NCBI RefSeq assembly: GCF_001426085.1
Contig: NZ_LMRR01000043.1
Span: 186,001 to 250,000 of the forward strand
From: Rhodococcus sp. Leaf278
GTDB taxonomy: Bacteria > Actinomycetota > Actinomycetes > Mycobacteriales > Mycobacteriaceae
Reading direction: 5' to 3'
DNA: 64,000 bases
Program-made: the position numbers and the translations under genes
Shown: positions 1 to 8,673 of the stretch, one piece after another
Numbering within the stretch: position 1 is the first letter of the stretch
Layout of the letters: each line of letters opens with the position of its first letter
The notes under the pieces: model-generated
The model's database searches: none
What the model saw: only the letters and a program-made list of their open reading frames with translations
What the model was told of the DNA's origin: nothing

Positions 1-708
1 GATGTCGCCGGTGCCGCCGACCAGCGCGTCGGCCTCGACCCGCACGTCGGTGAAGTTCACATCGGCCGTGCCGGAGCCCTGTTGGCCCATCTTCGCGTCC
101 TTGACGCCCACCTCGATCCCGGCGGTGTCGGCAGGGACCAGGAAAACCGCGATACCGTTGCCGCTCTGCGGTTTCGGGTCCAGCTTGGCGAAGACGACGA
201 ACATGTTCGCGATCGGAGCATTCGTGATGTACCGCTTGCTGCCGTTGATGACCCACCCAGTGCCGTCGACCTTCGCCGTTGTCCTCAAGCCCGCAGGGTT
301 GGATCCGGCTCCGTCCTCGGTCAGCGCGAAGGAGGCGACGATGTCGCCGGTTGCCATGCCCGGCAACCACTTCGACTTCTGCTCCTCGGTACCGAAGCCA
401 ACGAGCACCTGCCCCGCGATCCCGTTGTTGGTACCGAACATCGAGCGCAACGCCAACGAGGTGTAGCCGAGTTCCATCGCGAACTCGACGTCCTGGATCA
501 GATTCAGGCCCAGCCCGCCCCACTCCTGCGGAAGCGCGTAACCGAACAGCCCCATCTCCGCGGACTGTTTCCGCAGATCGTCGGGAATCGAATCGGTGTT
601 CATGATCTCGAGCTCACGCGGCACCACACGCGAGCGAACGAAATGCGAGATCTGCTTCAGCACGTCCGCGAAGACGTCGTCCGGTACATCGGGATTCAGC
701 GTATCCAT
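1..708 (-). CDS. acyl-CoA dehydrogenase, C-terminus cut by window edge
   Basis: The first 236 codons of an FAD-dependent acyl-CoA dehydrogenase, which oxidises acyl-CoA to 2-enoyl-CoA. The N-terminal helical domain is followed by the middle beta-domain signature FALTEDGAGSNP near residue 130 and NGSKRYITNA near residue 158, both typical of the family's flavin and substrate region. The C-terminal catalytic domain lies beyond base 1. The ATG at 708 begins MDTLNPD. The gene is divergent from the LysR gene at 795, with an 86-bp shared promoter region, so LysR control is likely. The acyl substrate cannot be told from this fragment. Confidence 0.9.
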   Translation of the reverse strand, partial: MDTLNPDVPDDVFADVLKQISHFVRSRVVPRELEIMNTDSIPDDLRKQSAEMGLFGYALPQEWGGLGLNLIQDVEFAMELGYTSLALRSMFGTNNGIAGQVLVGFGTEEQKSKWLPGMATGDIVASFALTEDGAGSNPAGLRTTAKVDGTGWVINGSKRYITNAPIANMFVVFAKLDPKPQSGNGIAVFLVPADTAGIEVGVKDAKMGQQGSGTADVNFTDVRVEADALVGGTGDI

Positions 709-741
709 GGGACAACTATCGGTTACTGCATTACCATCAGT

Positions 742-756
742 CCAATACTTAATTGG
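742..756. promoter_or_regulatory. CCAAT-N5-ATTGG inverted repeat, candidate LysR site
   Basis: A perfect 5-bp inverted repeat with a 5-base spacer, in the AT-rich 86-bp gap between the divergent acyl-CoA dehydrogenase and LysR genes. LysR proteins usually bind short dyads in such divergent gaps. The assignment rests on position and symmetry only. Confidence 0.4.
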
Positions 757-794
757 TACTTCTGTTTTGACAATTTTGCAACAAAGGAGCTCGA

Positions 795-1691
795 GTGGAC
801 GTCGAACAGCTTCGCGCGTTCCTCGCGGTGGCCGAGGAGCTCCACTTCGGACGTGCGGCCGCGCGTCTGCACGTCGCGCAGCCGCCGTTGAGTCGCACCA
901 TAAAGCAGCTCGAGAAATACCTCGGTGCCACCCTGTTCGACCGAAACACCCGTTCGGTGAAACTGACCGCCAGCGGCCAGGCCTTGATAGATCCCGCCCG
1001 GGCAGTGCTGGAAGCGATGCGCACCGCTGAGAACGCGGTCGTATCGGCCGACGGCGGCGAGACCGGACTCGTGCGGATCGCGTTCGCGGGTGTGTCGACA
1101 CACCGCATGGTCGCCAGACTGGCTCGACTCGTTCGATCGCAGCACCCGGGTATCGAACTCGAACTCTCGAGCCAAAACTTCGCTCAGCCGGCCATGAAGA
1201 GGCTTCTGAGCGGGGACACCGACATTGCGCTCGGTAGATGGGACGTCATTCCGTCCACCGTCGAGTCCCAGGTCGTGATGCCCGACCACCTCGTCGTCGC
1301 GTTCGCCGACACACATCCTCTGGCCGATGCACGACACATCGGAATCGAACAGCTGGCCCAGGAACACTTCGTGTCGTTGCCATTGCACGAAGGATCGGTA
1401 CTCCCCGATCGACTACGCCGCTTGGCCGACGCGCACGGTTTCGTCCCCGACGTCGTTCAGATCGCGCCCGACACCCAGACCGCCCTGGCCCTGGTATCCG
1501 CCGAGGTGGGGTGCCACCTGACCCTTGCTTCGGTAGCCAGCAACGTCACCGATCCACACGTCGTGTTCGTCCCTCTGGACGACACCACTGCAGATGTGGA
1601 TATGCGAGCTGCGTGGCGCCGAGACAACACCAACCCAGCACTGCGCGTAGTACTGGACAAGGTAGTCGCTCTCGACGAAGTCGACTCGTGA
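795..1691 (+). CDS. LysR-family transcriptional regulator
   Basis: A 298-residue LysR regulator of normal length. The N-terminal winged HTH spans about residues 1-60 (FGRAAARLHVAQPPLSR), and a periplasmic-binding-like effector domain follows. The GTG start at 795 has an AAGGAG ribosome site about 7 bases upstream. The gene is divergent from the acyl-CoA dehydrogenase and convergent, 7 bases apart, with the AcoR-type regulator. A second LysR at 54309-55202 is about 80% identical by eye over its whole length, so the two are recent paralogues. The likely target is the adjacent acyl-CoA dehydrogenase; the effector is unknown. Confidence 0.93.
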   Translation: MDVEQLRAFLAVAEELHFGRAAARLHVAQPPLSRTIKQLEKYLGATLFDRNTRSVKLTASGQALIDPARAVLEAMRTAENAVVSADGGETGLVRIAFAGVSTHRMVARLARLVRSQHPGIELELSSQNFAQPAMKRLLSGDTDIALGRWDVIPSTVESQVVMPDHLVVAFADTHPLADARHIGIEQLAQEHFVSLPLHEGSVLPDRLRRLADAHGFVPDVVQIAPDTQTALALVSAEVGCHLTLASVASNVTDPHVVFVPLDDTTADVDMRAAWRRDNTNPALRVVLDKVVALDEVDS

Positions 1692-1698
1692 GCGGCAC

Positions 1699-3423
1699 CT
1701 ACAGCGACGCCTCACCATCGTCCAGGCCGAGTTGACGTAAACGGCGATAGAGGGTCGTTCGGCCGATTCCGAGTAGCTCTGCCGCCACCGACTTATTCCC
1801 ACCAGCGCGGTCCAATGCCTCGACGATGGCATCGCGCTCCGCCGATTCCATCATCGTCATCTTTCGACGTGCGGGAGCCCGTTGCAGGTGATCGGGAAGG
1901 TGGTGGCGCTCGATCACCGATGCCGTCACGCTCGAGGCCAGGGCGCTCACGGTCGCCGTCAATTCCGCGATATTGCCGGGCCAATCCCACTGCATCAACG
2001 ACTGCAGAGCTGTCGGGGACATGGAATGCCGTCGCGTTGTGTCCACCTGATCGAGAATGCTGCGGACCAGCCCCGGGATGCGATCCGGCGTGGCGGAGAG
2101 GGCCTCCGTTCTGGCGTCGATACCCCAAAGCTTTACCAACGCAGCAACTTCGGATGAAGACACTTCGGCACAGGTGGTGATCAGCAACTGGTTTCGCCTA
2201 CCTGCGGCGACCGCCTCACGGTGATCCTGTACCAGCGCCGCGACGGGAGAAATTTCGTTGTCCTGCACCGATTCCAGTCTTCGGATCAGAACATCTCGGC
2301 CGCCCTTGAGGAGGTCTGCCACCGCAGACCACGGCGTTGCCGTGTCCGCGGACAGAATGACGACCTCGAGTTCTCCGCCTTCTCCCCGACCGGCTCGCAC
2401 ATCCAGTGCACGAGATGCACGACCGGATCCACGCGGACCGTCGATCACCGTCACGGCTGCCTTCACTGTTTCCCGAGAAGCAGTGTCGACGTGGGCGCCT
2501 GGAACGATGGGGCCGGCCGTCGAAACCTCGTCTCGAGGGACGGGAGCGAAGTGCAGCACGTAGTAGTCGCGGGCTCCCTCGACGACTCGACGAGCTGTCA
2601 CCGCCACCGCGCCTGCGTCGATATCCCAGCGAGCTGTGTTCGCGAGCGCCCAATTGTGTGCACTGAGGCGATCCCAGAGAACTACATGCGAATCGACGCT
2701 CACATAAGGCAATCCGGGTGTATTCGCCAGAAGCGTCTCTCGGTCCATGATGACCGTGGGACGACGAGAGTTGGCGTAGCGCATGAACGACATTGCCAAA
2801 GCGAGGTCCTGCGGTCGTGCAGCCGCCTTCAGTCGTTCTTCGATCTGCTGACCGATTTCCTTGGTAAGGGTGACCATCAGCGAACTTGCGATGGCCAATG
2901 GTCCCCCGAGCGACACCGATCCGATCACCAGACCCGACGGCGTGTAAACCGGAACGGCCGCGCACGCCAGTACGGACAGTGACTCGTTGAAGTGTTGGCT
3001 GCCTTCGATGTACACCGCTCGGCCTTCGACCATCGAGGTACCGAGACCGTTGGTTCCGATCGAGTCTTCCGAATAGTCGAACCCTTCTGCCGCATTAACC
3101 CGATCCAGCTTTCGCTGCAATCCCCTATCGCTTGCGCGCCTGGCCACGATGCTGCCGGCACGGTCACTGAGGAACAGCGTCGTGCCGGTGTCCACGAGCT
3201 GGTCCTGCCAGCGGTCGAGTACCGGATCTGCCGCGCGGCGCAGGATGGAGTCGGTATCGATCTCGTCGAACTTCTGCGACGGCATCGTAGCGTCAGCGCT
3301 GTTGCCGATCGAGCGACGCCAGCTCCGCAGGATCAGGTCCGGAACAACCCCCTCGTCGGGAGCACCGGACAGCAAGCCTGCGCGCATCAGATGCCGCTTG
3401 GCCTCGCGCACCGCATCGCTCAT
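1699..3423 (-). CDS. AcoR-type GAF/Fis-family transcriptional activator
   Basis: A regulator of about 574 residues in the style of AcoR/MimR activators of ketone, diol and alkane pathways. A GAF-like sensor domain (DSIGTNGLGT region) comes first, then a degenerate AAA+ domain, then a C-terminal Fis-type HTH (GGNKSVAAELLGIGRTTLYR). The nucleotide loop reads GPRGSGRAS, with Arg where Walker A has Lys, and I find no GAFTGA sigma-54 loop. It therefore probably activates the housekeeping polymerase. The start is uncertain: the frame is open to 3483 with other candidates at 3444 and 3483; I chose the ATG at 3423. It is divergent from the BVMO operon, its likely target. Confidence 0.85.
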   Translation of the reverse strand: MSDAVREAKRHLMRAGLLSGAPDEGVVPDLILRSWRRSIGNSADATMPSQKFDEIDTDSILRRAADPVLDRWQDQLVDTGTTLFLSDRAGSIVARRASDRGLQRKLDRVNAAEGFDYSEDSIGTNGLGTSMVEGRAVYIEGSQHFNESLSVLACAAVPVYTPSGLVIGSVSLGGPLAIASSLMVTLTKEIGQQIEERLKAAARPQDLALAMSFMRYANSRRPTVIMDRETLLANTPGLPYVSVDSHVVLWDRLSAHNWALANTARWDIDAGAVAVTARRVVEGARDYYVLHFAPVPRDEVSTAGPIVPGAHVDTASRETVKAAVTVIDGPRGSGRASRALDVRAGRGEGGELEVVILSADTATPWSAVADLLKGGRDVLIRRLESVQDNEISPVAALVQDHREAVAAGRRNQLLITTCAEVSSSEVAALVKLWGIDARTEALSATPDRIPGLVRSILDQVDTTRRHSMSPTALQSLMQWDWPGNIAELTATVSALASSVTASVIERHHLPDHLQRAPARRKMTMMESAERDAIVEALDRAGGNKSVAAELLGIGRTTLYRRLRQLGLDDGEASL

Positions 3424-3540
3424 AGGTTCTCGCCCTCTAACCATTCGTTCGTCCGCAACCCAAACACTCGCAGGTTGCAACAATCATCACATCATTACTA
3501 CTACACAGGAATAACTGCAGTTCAGCGCACTCATATCCGG

Positions 3541-3559
3541 GTGTTCCAGATTGGCACAC
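3541..3559. promoter_or_regulatory. GTGTTCC-N5-GGCACAC inverted repeat upstream of BVMO operon
   Basis: A 19-bp dyad with one mismatch, about 85 bases before the BVMO start, in the 221-bp gap divergent to the AcoR-type gene. It is a reasonable operator for that activator. The evidence is symmetry and position only. Confidence 0.4.
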
Positions 3560-3644
3560 ACCAGACACCTGTGCTCCACCTCACCATTGTGACCAGAGGA
3601 AGTGAACTACACCACATAGGTCGCGAGACCGGAGGAGCAATCAC

Positions 3645-5276
3645 ATGGCGTCACACGAACCCGATCAGATCCGTGAGATCGACGCGCTTGTCGTCGGATG
3701 CGGCTTCGGCGGGATCTACATGCTCTACAAGCTACGGCGTGAACTCGGCCTGACCGCCATCGCGATCGACAAGGCTTCCGGGGTCGGCGGCACCTGGTTC
3801 TGGAACAAGTACCCGGGTGCCCTGTCGGATTCGGAGAGCTTCGTCTACCAGTACTCGTTCGATCGCGACCTGTACGACCAGACCACCTGGAACACCAAGT
3901 TCGTCCGTCAGCCCCAGATCTTGGAGTACCTCAACGGTGTCGTCGACCGCTACTCGCTGCGCGAAGACGTTGCGCTCGAGACCACCATGACCGCGGCCCG
4001 ATTCGACGAGGTTGCCGGAACCTGGACCGTGTCCACCGACCGTGGAATCACCTACAAGGCCAAGTATCTCGTCAACGGCCTCGGCCTCCTGTCGGCGACG
4101 AACGTGCCGAATTTCCCGGGCATCGAGAACTTCGCGGGCCGGTTGGTGCACACCGGCGCATGGCCCGAGGATTTGGATCTGACCGGCAAGCGCGTCGGAG
4201 TCATCGGCAACGGATCGACAGGCGGTCAGGTGATCACCGCGGTCGCGCCGATCGCCGGACATCTGACCTCGTTCCAGCGCACCCCTCAGTACAGCGTTCC
4301 CGCCGGCAACCGGGTGCTGTCCAACGAAGAGTTGGCCCGCCAGAAGGAGAACTTCGAGGCCAACTGGGACCAGGTCCGTAACTCCAGTGTTGCAATGGGA
4401 TTCGTCGAAAGTGAGGTCGAGACGTTCAGCGTTTCCGACGAGGAGCGCCAGCAGATCTTTCAGCGGACATGGGACGAGGGCGGTGGCTTCCGTTTCATGT
4501 TTGAGACGTTCTGCGACATCGCTACCAATCCAGAAGCGAACGAGGAAGCGGCGAAGTTCATTCGGGGCAAGATCGCAGAGATCGTCAAGGATCCGGAGAC
4601 CCGGCGCAAATTGACGCCCACAGATCTCTACGCTCGCCGGCCCCTGTGCGACTCGGGACTGTACGAGACGTTCAACCGAGACAACGTCTCTCTCGTACAC
4701 GTGGGCGAGAACCCCATCCGCGAGCTGACGGCCGACGGCATTGTCACCGAGGACGGCATACTCCACGAGCTCGACGTGTTGATCTGTGCCACTGGCTTCG
4801 ACGCTGTCGACGGCAATTACGTCAAGGTCGACATCCGCGGGCGCAACAACGAAAGCCTGAAAGAGCACTGGCAGGACGGGCCGACCAGTTACCTCGGAAT
4901 GGCCACCACCGGCTTCCCGAACATGTTCATGATCCTCGGCCCCAACGGACCGTTCACGAACCTGCCGCCCTCGATCGAGACGCAGGTCGAGTGGATCTCC
5001 GACACCATCGGGGCCATCGAGAAGAACTCCATGGGCTGGATCGAGGCGAAGCCGAACATCGAGACCGAATGGACCGACATCTGCGCCGACATCGCCGACC
5101 AGACGCTCTTCCCGAAGGCTGCGTCGTGGATCTTCGGTGCCAACATCCCCGGCAAGAAGCGCACGGTCATGTTCTACCTCGGCGGCATCAAGGAATATCG
5201 CTCGGTCCTCGACAACGAGAAGGCATCAGGCTACCCGAGCTTCTTGACGCAATCGGACGCGCTCGAGCCTGCCTGA
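3645..5276 (+). CDS. type I Baeyer-Villiger monooxygenase, cyclohexanone monooxygenase family
   Basis: A 543-residue FAD/NADPH enzyme inserting oxygen next to a ketone to give an ester or lactone. The FAD Rossmann motif GCGFGG is at residues 18-23. The BVMO fingerprint FxGxxxHxxxWP is intact at residues 163-174 (FAGRLVHTGAWP). The NADPH motif GNGSTG starts at 188. Length and many segments (RPLCDSG, ICATGFDAVDGNYV, GPNGPFTNLPPS) match Acinetobacter cyclohexanone monooxygenase as I remember it. The ATG follows a GGAGGAG site. It is first gene of an operon with aldehyde dehydrogenase and two diol-type dehydrogenases but no dedicated lactone hydrolase, which suggests alpha-hydroxyketone substrates. 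Confidence 0.95.
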   Translation: MASHEPDQIREIDALVVGCGFGGIYMLYKLRRELGLTAIAIDKASGVGGTWFWNKYPGALSDSESFVYQYSFDRDLYDQTTWNTKFVRQPQILEYLNGVVDRYSLREDVALETTMTAARFDEVAGTWTVSTDRGITYKAKYLVNGLGLLSATNVPNFPGIENFAGRLVHTGAWPEDLDLTGKRVGVIGNGSTGGQVITAVAPIAGHLTSFQRTPQYSVPAGNRVLSNEELARQKENFEANWDQVRNSSVAMGFVESEVETFSVSDEERQQIFQRTWDEGGGFRFMFETFCDIATNPEANEEAAKFIRGKIAEIVKDPETRRKLTPTDLYARRPLCDSGLYETFNRDNVSLVHVGENPIRELTADGIVTEDGILHELDVLICATGFDAVDGNYVKVDIRGRNNESLKEHWQDGPTSYLGMATTGFPNMFMILGPNGPFTNLPPSIETQVEWISDTIGAIEKNSMGWIEAKPNIETEWTDICADIADQTLFPKAASWIFGANIPGKKRTVMFYLGGIKEYRSVLDNEKASGYPSFLTQSDALEPA

Positions 5277-5305
5277 CCCCTCCCTTGAGGACACTGCATC
5301 GACCA

Positions 5306-5343
5306 CGCCGGCCGGGTGACCCACACCGGTCGCCCGGCCGGCG
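5306..5343 (+). other. strong intercistronic hairpin
   Basis: A 16-bp stem (one G-U pair) with a 6-base loop between the BVMO and aldehyde dehydrogenase genes, starting about 30 bases after the BVMO stop. No U-run follows it, so it is more likely an mRNA-stabilising or partly terminating element than a full terminator. It could make BVMO transcript more abundant than the downstream genes. Confidence 0.6.
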
Positions 5344-5365
5344 TCCTGCAACGAAAGACATGCCG

Positions 5366-6736
5366 ATGAGCAAGTACGCAAGCACCGATCCCACTACAGG
5401 CGCCATCGTGGCGAAGTTCGAGACTCTGTCGGACCAGCAGGTCATGGCATCGCTTTCCGCCGCCGACAGCGCGTATCGAACGTGGCGGACCACCGGAGTG
5501 GCCGAACGCGCTGCGATTCTTCAGCGCGTCGCCGATCTGCATCGGGAGCGCGAAACCGAACTCGCCGAGTTGATGACACTCGAGATGGGCAAGCCGATCG
5601 CTCAGGCCCGCGGCGAAGTGAAGCTCTCGGCGTCGATCTTCGAGTACTACGCGACCAAGGGTCAGGACCTGCTCGCGGACGAGGAACTCGACATCGCCGG
5701 TTCCGGACGGGCCCTGGTGCGTACGGCACCTATCGGAGCACTCGTCGGCGTCATGCCCTGGAATTTCCCGTACTACCAAGTCGCGCGGTTTGTCGCTCCG
5801 AACCTCCTGCTGGGCAACACGATTCTTCTCAAACATGCAAGTAACTGCCCGCAGCAGGCCTTGGCCGTCGAGGCGATGCTGCGTGATGCAGGAAGCCCAG
5901 AGGGCGTGTACCGCAACATTTTTGCCTCCAGCGACCAGATCGCGGATCTCATCGCTGATCCACGCATACAAGGCGTATCGCTCACCGGATCCGAACGCGC
6001 GGGCAGCATCATCGGGCAACTGGCCGGGAAATACATGAAGAAGGCCGTGCTCGAGCTCGGCGGCTCGGACCCGTTCATCGTGCTCGCCGGCGCTGACCTC
6101 GGTGATGCGGTCGCCGCGGCCGTCCCCGGCCGGTTCGGCAACGCAGGCCAAGCATGCACCTCGTCCAAGCGAATGATCGTCGACGCCTCGGTGTGGGACG
6201 ACTTCCTCGATGGGTTCGTGTCGGCGGCGCAGTCCTGGACGATGGGCGACCCGACGGATCCCGCCACGCGCCTGGGTCCGATGTCGTCCGTCGGCGGACG
6301 CGACGAGATCGCAGAGCAGGTCGCGGATGCCGTCTCGAAGGGTGCCACGGTGCACCTCGGTGGATCCATCCCCGACGGCGACGGCGCGTATTACCCCGCG
6401 ACCGTGCTTTCCGGTGTCACCCCGGACATGCGGGCATACCGGGAGGAACTGTTCGGACCGGTCGCTGTGCTGCACAAGGTCGACTCGACCGACGCCGCCA
6501 TCGATCTCGCCAACGATTCACCGTTCGGCCTCGGAAGTGCCGTGTTCACCACTGACGACACCGAAGCTGCGTACGTCGCAGACCGACTCGACGTCGGCAT
6601 GGTCGGCATCAACACCACCATCAAGAGCGCGCCCGACATGCCGTTCGGCGGCGTCAAGACCTCCGGAATAGGCCGCGAGCTCGGCCGTTTCGGTCTCGAC
6701 GAATTCGCGAACAAGAAGCTCGTTCGCACCCTCTGA
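5366..6736 (+). CDS. NAD(P)-dependent aldehyde dehydrogenase, succinate-semialdehyde dehydrogenase type
   Basis: A 456-residue aldehyde dehydrogenase oxidising an aldehyde to its acid. The cofactor segment MPWNFP, the general base Glu230 (LELGG) and the nucleophile Cys264 (GQACTSS) are present, with the usual GGVKTSGIGRELG near the end. The frame is open far upstream through the BVMO gene, but the ATG at 5366 has a GAAAG site at good spacing and begins at the family's N-terminus; 5360 is an alternative. In this operon it would oxidise the semialdehyde or aldehyde released after BVMO cleavage, such as 6-oxohexanoate or acetaldehyde. That substrate is inference. Confidence 0.93.
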   Translation: MSKYASTDPTTGAIVAKFETLSDQQVMASLSAADSAYRTWRTTGVAERAAILQRVADLHRERETELAELMTLEMGKPIAQARGEVKLSASIFEYYATKGQDLLADEELDIAGSGRALVRTAPIGALVGVMPWNFPYYQVARFVAPNLLLGNTILLKHASNCPQQALAVEAMLRDAGSPEGVYRNIFASSDQIADLIADPRIQGVSLTGSERAGSIIGQLAGKYMKKAVLELGGSDPFIVLAGADLGDAVAAAVPGRFGNAGQACTSSKRMIVDASVWDDFLDGFVSAAQSWTMGDPTDPATRLGPMSSVGGRDEIAEQVADAVSKGATVHLGGSIPDGDGAYYPATVLSGVTPDMRAYREELFGPVAVLHKVDSTDAAIDLANDSPFGLGSAVFTTDDTEAAYVADRLDVGMVGINTTIKSAPDMPFGGVKTSGIGRELGRFGLDEFANKKLVRTL

Positions 6737-6775
6737 TCCGCCCCGACCGTTCCACTTCACCTCAGGAGATCAACC

Positions 6776-7825
6776 ATGCGCGCAGCTGTCTACTACGGCA
6801 ACCACAAGGTAGAAATCGAAGACGTTCCCGAACCCGAAGCAGGCCCGGGGCAGGTCAAGATCCGCGTGTCCCGAAACGGCATCTGCGGCACCGACCTTCA
6901 CGAGTTCTACGACGGCCCGATCTTCATTCCGCCGTCCGATCCACACCCTCTGACCGACAAAGCGATGCCCTTGATCCTCGGGCACGAGTTCTCGGGCATT
7001 GTGACCGCTGTCGGAGCGGGCGTCGACGACGTGGCCGAAGGCGACGCTGTCACCATCGAACCGATCTATCGGTGCGGTGAATGCCGACCCTGCCGCAGCG
7101 GCCAGTACAACCTCTGCAAGTCGATCGGGTTTCACGGGTTGATGGCCGACGGAGGCATGGCCGAGTACACCGTCGTTCCCCGCAATCAGGTGCACAAGCT
7201 TCCGGACACCATCCCGGTCGAGATGGGCGCGCTGGTCGAACCCATGTCGGTCGCATATCACGCAGCAGTACTGGGCGAGGTCGGCGACCAGAGCCGAGCA
7301 CTCGTCTACGGCGCGGGTCCCATCGGAATCGGCATCTGGTTTGCGTTGCGCGGCATGGGACTGACCGAGATCGACGTCGTCGAACCGTCGGAAACGCGTC
7401 GCAAGTCCATCGAGGCTCTCGGAGCTCGCACCCTCGATCCGATGTCGGTCGACGTTCCCGCCCTCATTGCCGATCGCACCGACGGCGATGGCGTCGACGC
7501 TGCGTTCGACGCAGCCGGCGTGGCTCCCGCAGTCGAGTCGGCACTGGAATGCGTCGGCGAGCGTCGCCCGCTGATCAGTGTGGCGATCTACGACAAGCCT
7601 CTCTCGACACCTCTGATCAACCTCGTTCTTCGAGAGCGGCGCATCCAGGGGACCATCTGCTACACCAGCGACGACTACCGCGCGGTCATCGACCTGATGG
7701 CCAAGGGCCACTACGACACCACAGGTTGGGTGGACACGATCGCTCTCGGAGACGTCGTCGACGGCGGGTTCGAGGAACTGCGGGCCGGGCGCAAGATGAA
7801 GCTCCTCGTCGATCCGACTACCTGA
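6776..7825 (+). CDS. zinc-dependent 2,3-butanediol dehydrogenase-like MDR
   Basis: A 349-residue zinc MDR dehydrogenase of the (R,R)-butanediol/sorbitol type. Catalytic-zinc residues Cys37 (GICGTD) and His70-Glu71 (GHE) and the structural-zinc cysteine cluster (CGECRPC...C) are intact, and the Rossmann motif is GAGPIG. An AGGAG site precedes the ATG. It shares an operon with an SDR of the acetoin-reductase type, so two unrelated dehydrogenases may act on different stereoisomers of a vicinal diol, giving the hydroxyketone for the BVMO. The exact diol is unknown. Confidence 0.9.
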   Translation: MRAAVYYGNHKVEIEDVPEPEAGPGQVKIRVSRNGICGTDLHEFYDGPIFIPPSDPHPLTDKAMPLILGHEFSGIVTAVGAGVDDVAEGDAVTIEPIYRCGECRPCRSGQYNLCKSIGFHGLMADGGMAEYTVVPRNQVHKLPDTIPVEMGALVEPMSVAYHAAVLGEVGDQSRALVYGAGPIGIGIWFALRGMGLTEIDVVEPSETRRKSIEALGARTLDPMSVDVPALIADRTDGDGVDAAFDAAGVAPAVESALECVGERRPLISVAIYDKPLSTPLINLVLRERRIQGTICYTSDDYRAVIDLMAKGHYDTTGWVDTIALGDVVDGGFEELRAGRKMKLLVDPTT

Positions 7826-7871
7826 CCTCCACCACTTCACCGTTCACACAACGCAATTCAGGAGACCGATC

Positions 7872-8645
7872 ATGACCGTCGCACACATCACCGGCTCGGC
7901 GCGCGGAATAGGCAAGGCCATCGCGCTCCGCCTCGCACAGGACGGACACGACATCGCGCTGTCCGACCTGCCTTCGATGTCGGAAGAGCTGGAGAAAACT
8001 CGGAGCGAGGTCGCCGCACACGGCGTCAAGACCGCCGCGCTGACCGGCGACGTCAGCGATCCAGATTCGGTGCGGGCGCTCATGACCGACACCGCCGAAC
8101 AGCTGGGATCACTCGACATCCTGGTCGCCAACGCCGGAATCGCCCAGACTAAAGCACTTCTCGACGTGACGCCGGAGGAGTACGACCGCCTGCACGCTGT
8201 CAACGGCCGCGGAATCTTCCTCTGCTACACCGAAGCAGCGCGTCAGATGATCAAGCAGGGGCACGGCGGAAAGATCATCGGAGCGTCGTCCATCGCTGGC
8301 CACAAGGGATTCGCCCTGCTCGGCATCTACAGCTCGACCAAATTCGGTGTCCGCGCCCTGACCCAGGCAGCTGCACAGGAGTGGGCGGAACACGGCATCA
8401 CCGTCAACGCCTACTGCCCCGGCATCGTGGATACGAACATGTGGGTCGAGGTGGACCGCGACCTCGGCGCCATCAACGGTGTCGGGAAGGGCGAGTCGAT
8501 GAAGGCAATGGCTGCCGGCATCACCCTCGGCCGCGTCTCGACCGGCGATGACGTCGCGGCATACGTCTCGTACCTGGCCGGACCCGACTCGAATTACATG
8601 ACAGGACAGTCCGCCCTCATCGACGGCGGCATGCTTTTCGTTTGA
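7872..8645 (+). CDS. SDR dehydrogenase, acetoin/diacetyl reductase type
   Basis: A 257-residue classical short-chain dehydrogenase. The cofactor motif TGSARGIG is at residues 7-14, NAG follows strand 4, and the catalytic Tyr153-x3-Lys157 pair is present (YSSTK). The segment VNAYCPGIVDTNMW is characteristic of BudC-like meso-2,3-butanediol dehydrogenases. GGAGA precedes the ATG. It probably interconverts a vicinal diol and an alpha-hydroxyketone together with the preceding MDR enzyme. The substrate could be cyclic or linear. Confidence 0.9.
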   Translation: MTVAHITGSARGIGKAIALRLAQDGHDIALSDLPSMSEELEKTRSEVAAHGVKTAALTGDVSDPDSVRALMTDTAEQLGSLDILVANAGIAQTKALLDVTPEEYDRLHAVNGRGIFLCYTEAARQMIKQGHGGKIIGASSIAGHKGFALLGIYSSTKFGVRALTQAAAQEWAEHGITVNAYCPGIVDTNMWVEVDRDLGAINGVGKGESMKAMAAGITLGRVSTGDDVAAYVSYLAGPDSNYMTGQSALIDGGMLFV

Positions 8646-8673
8646 TGTTCGCCTTACTCAACGTGGAGGAATG

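Noticed and set aside
3484..3644. Sigma-54 type promoter for the AcoR-type activator's target operon
   Set aside because: I looked for GG-N10-GC spacing typical of -24/-12 promoters and found no convincing match. The activator also lacks the sigma-54 contact loop.
4646..5359. Open frame extending upstream from the aldehyde dehydrogenase through most of the BVMO gene
   Set aside because: Its translation is Arg/His-rich and is the off-frame reading of the BVMO. The aldehyde dehydrogenase family start and ribosome site lie at 5366.
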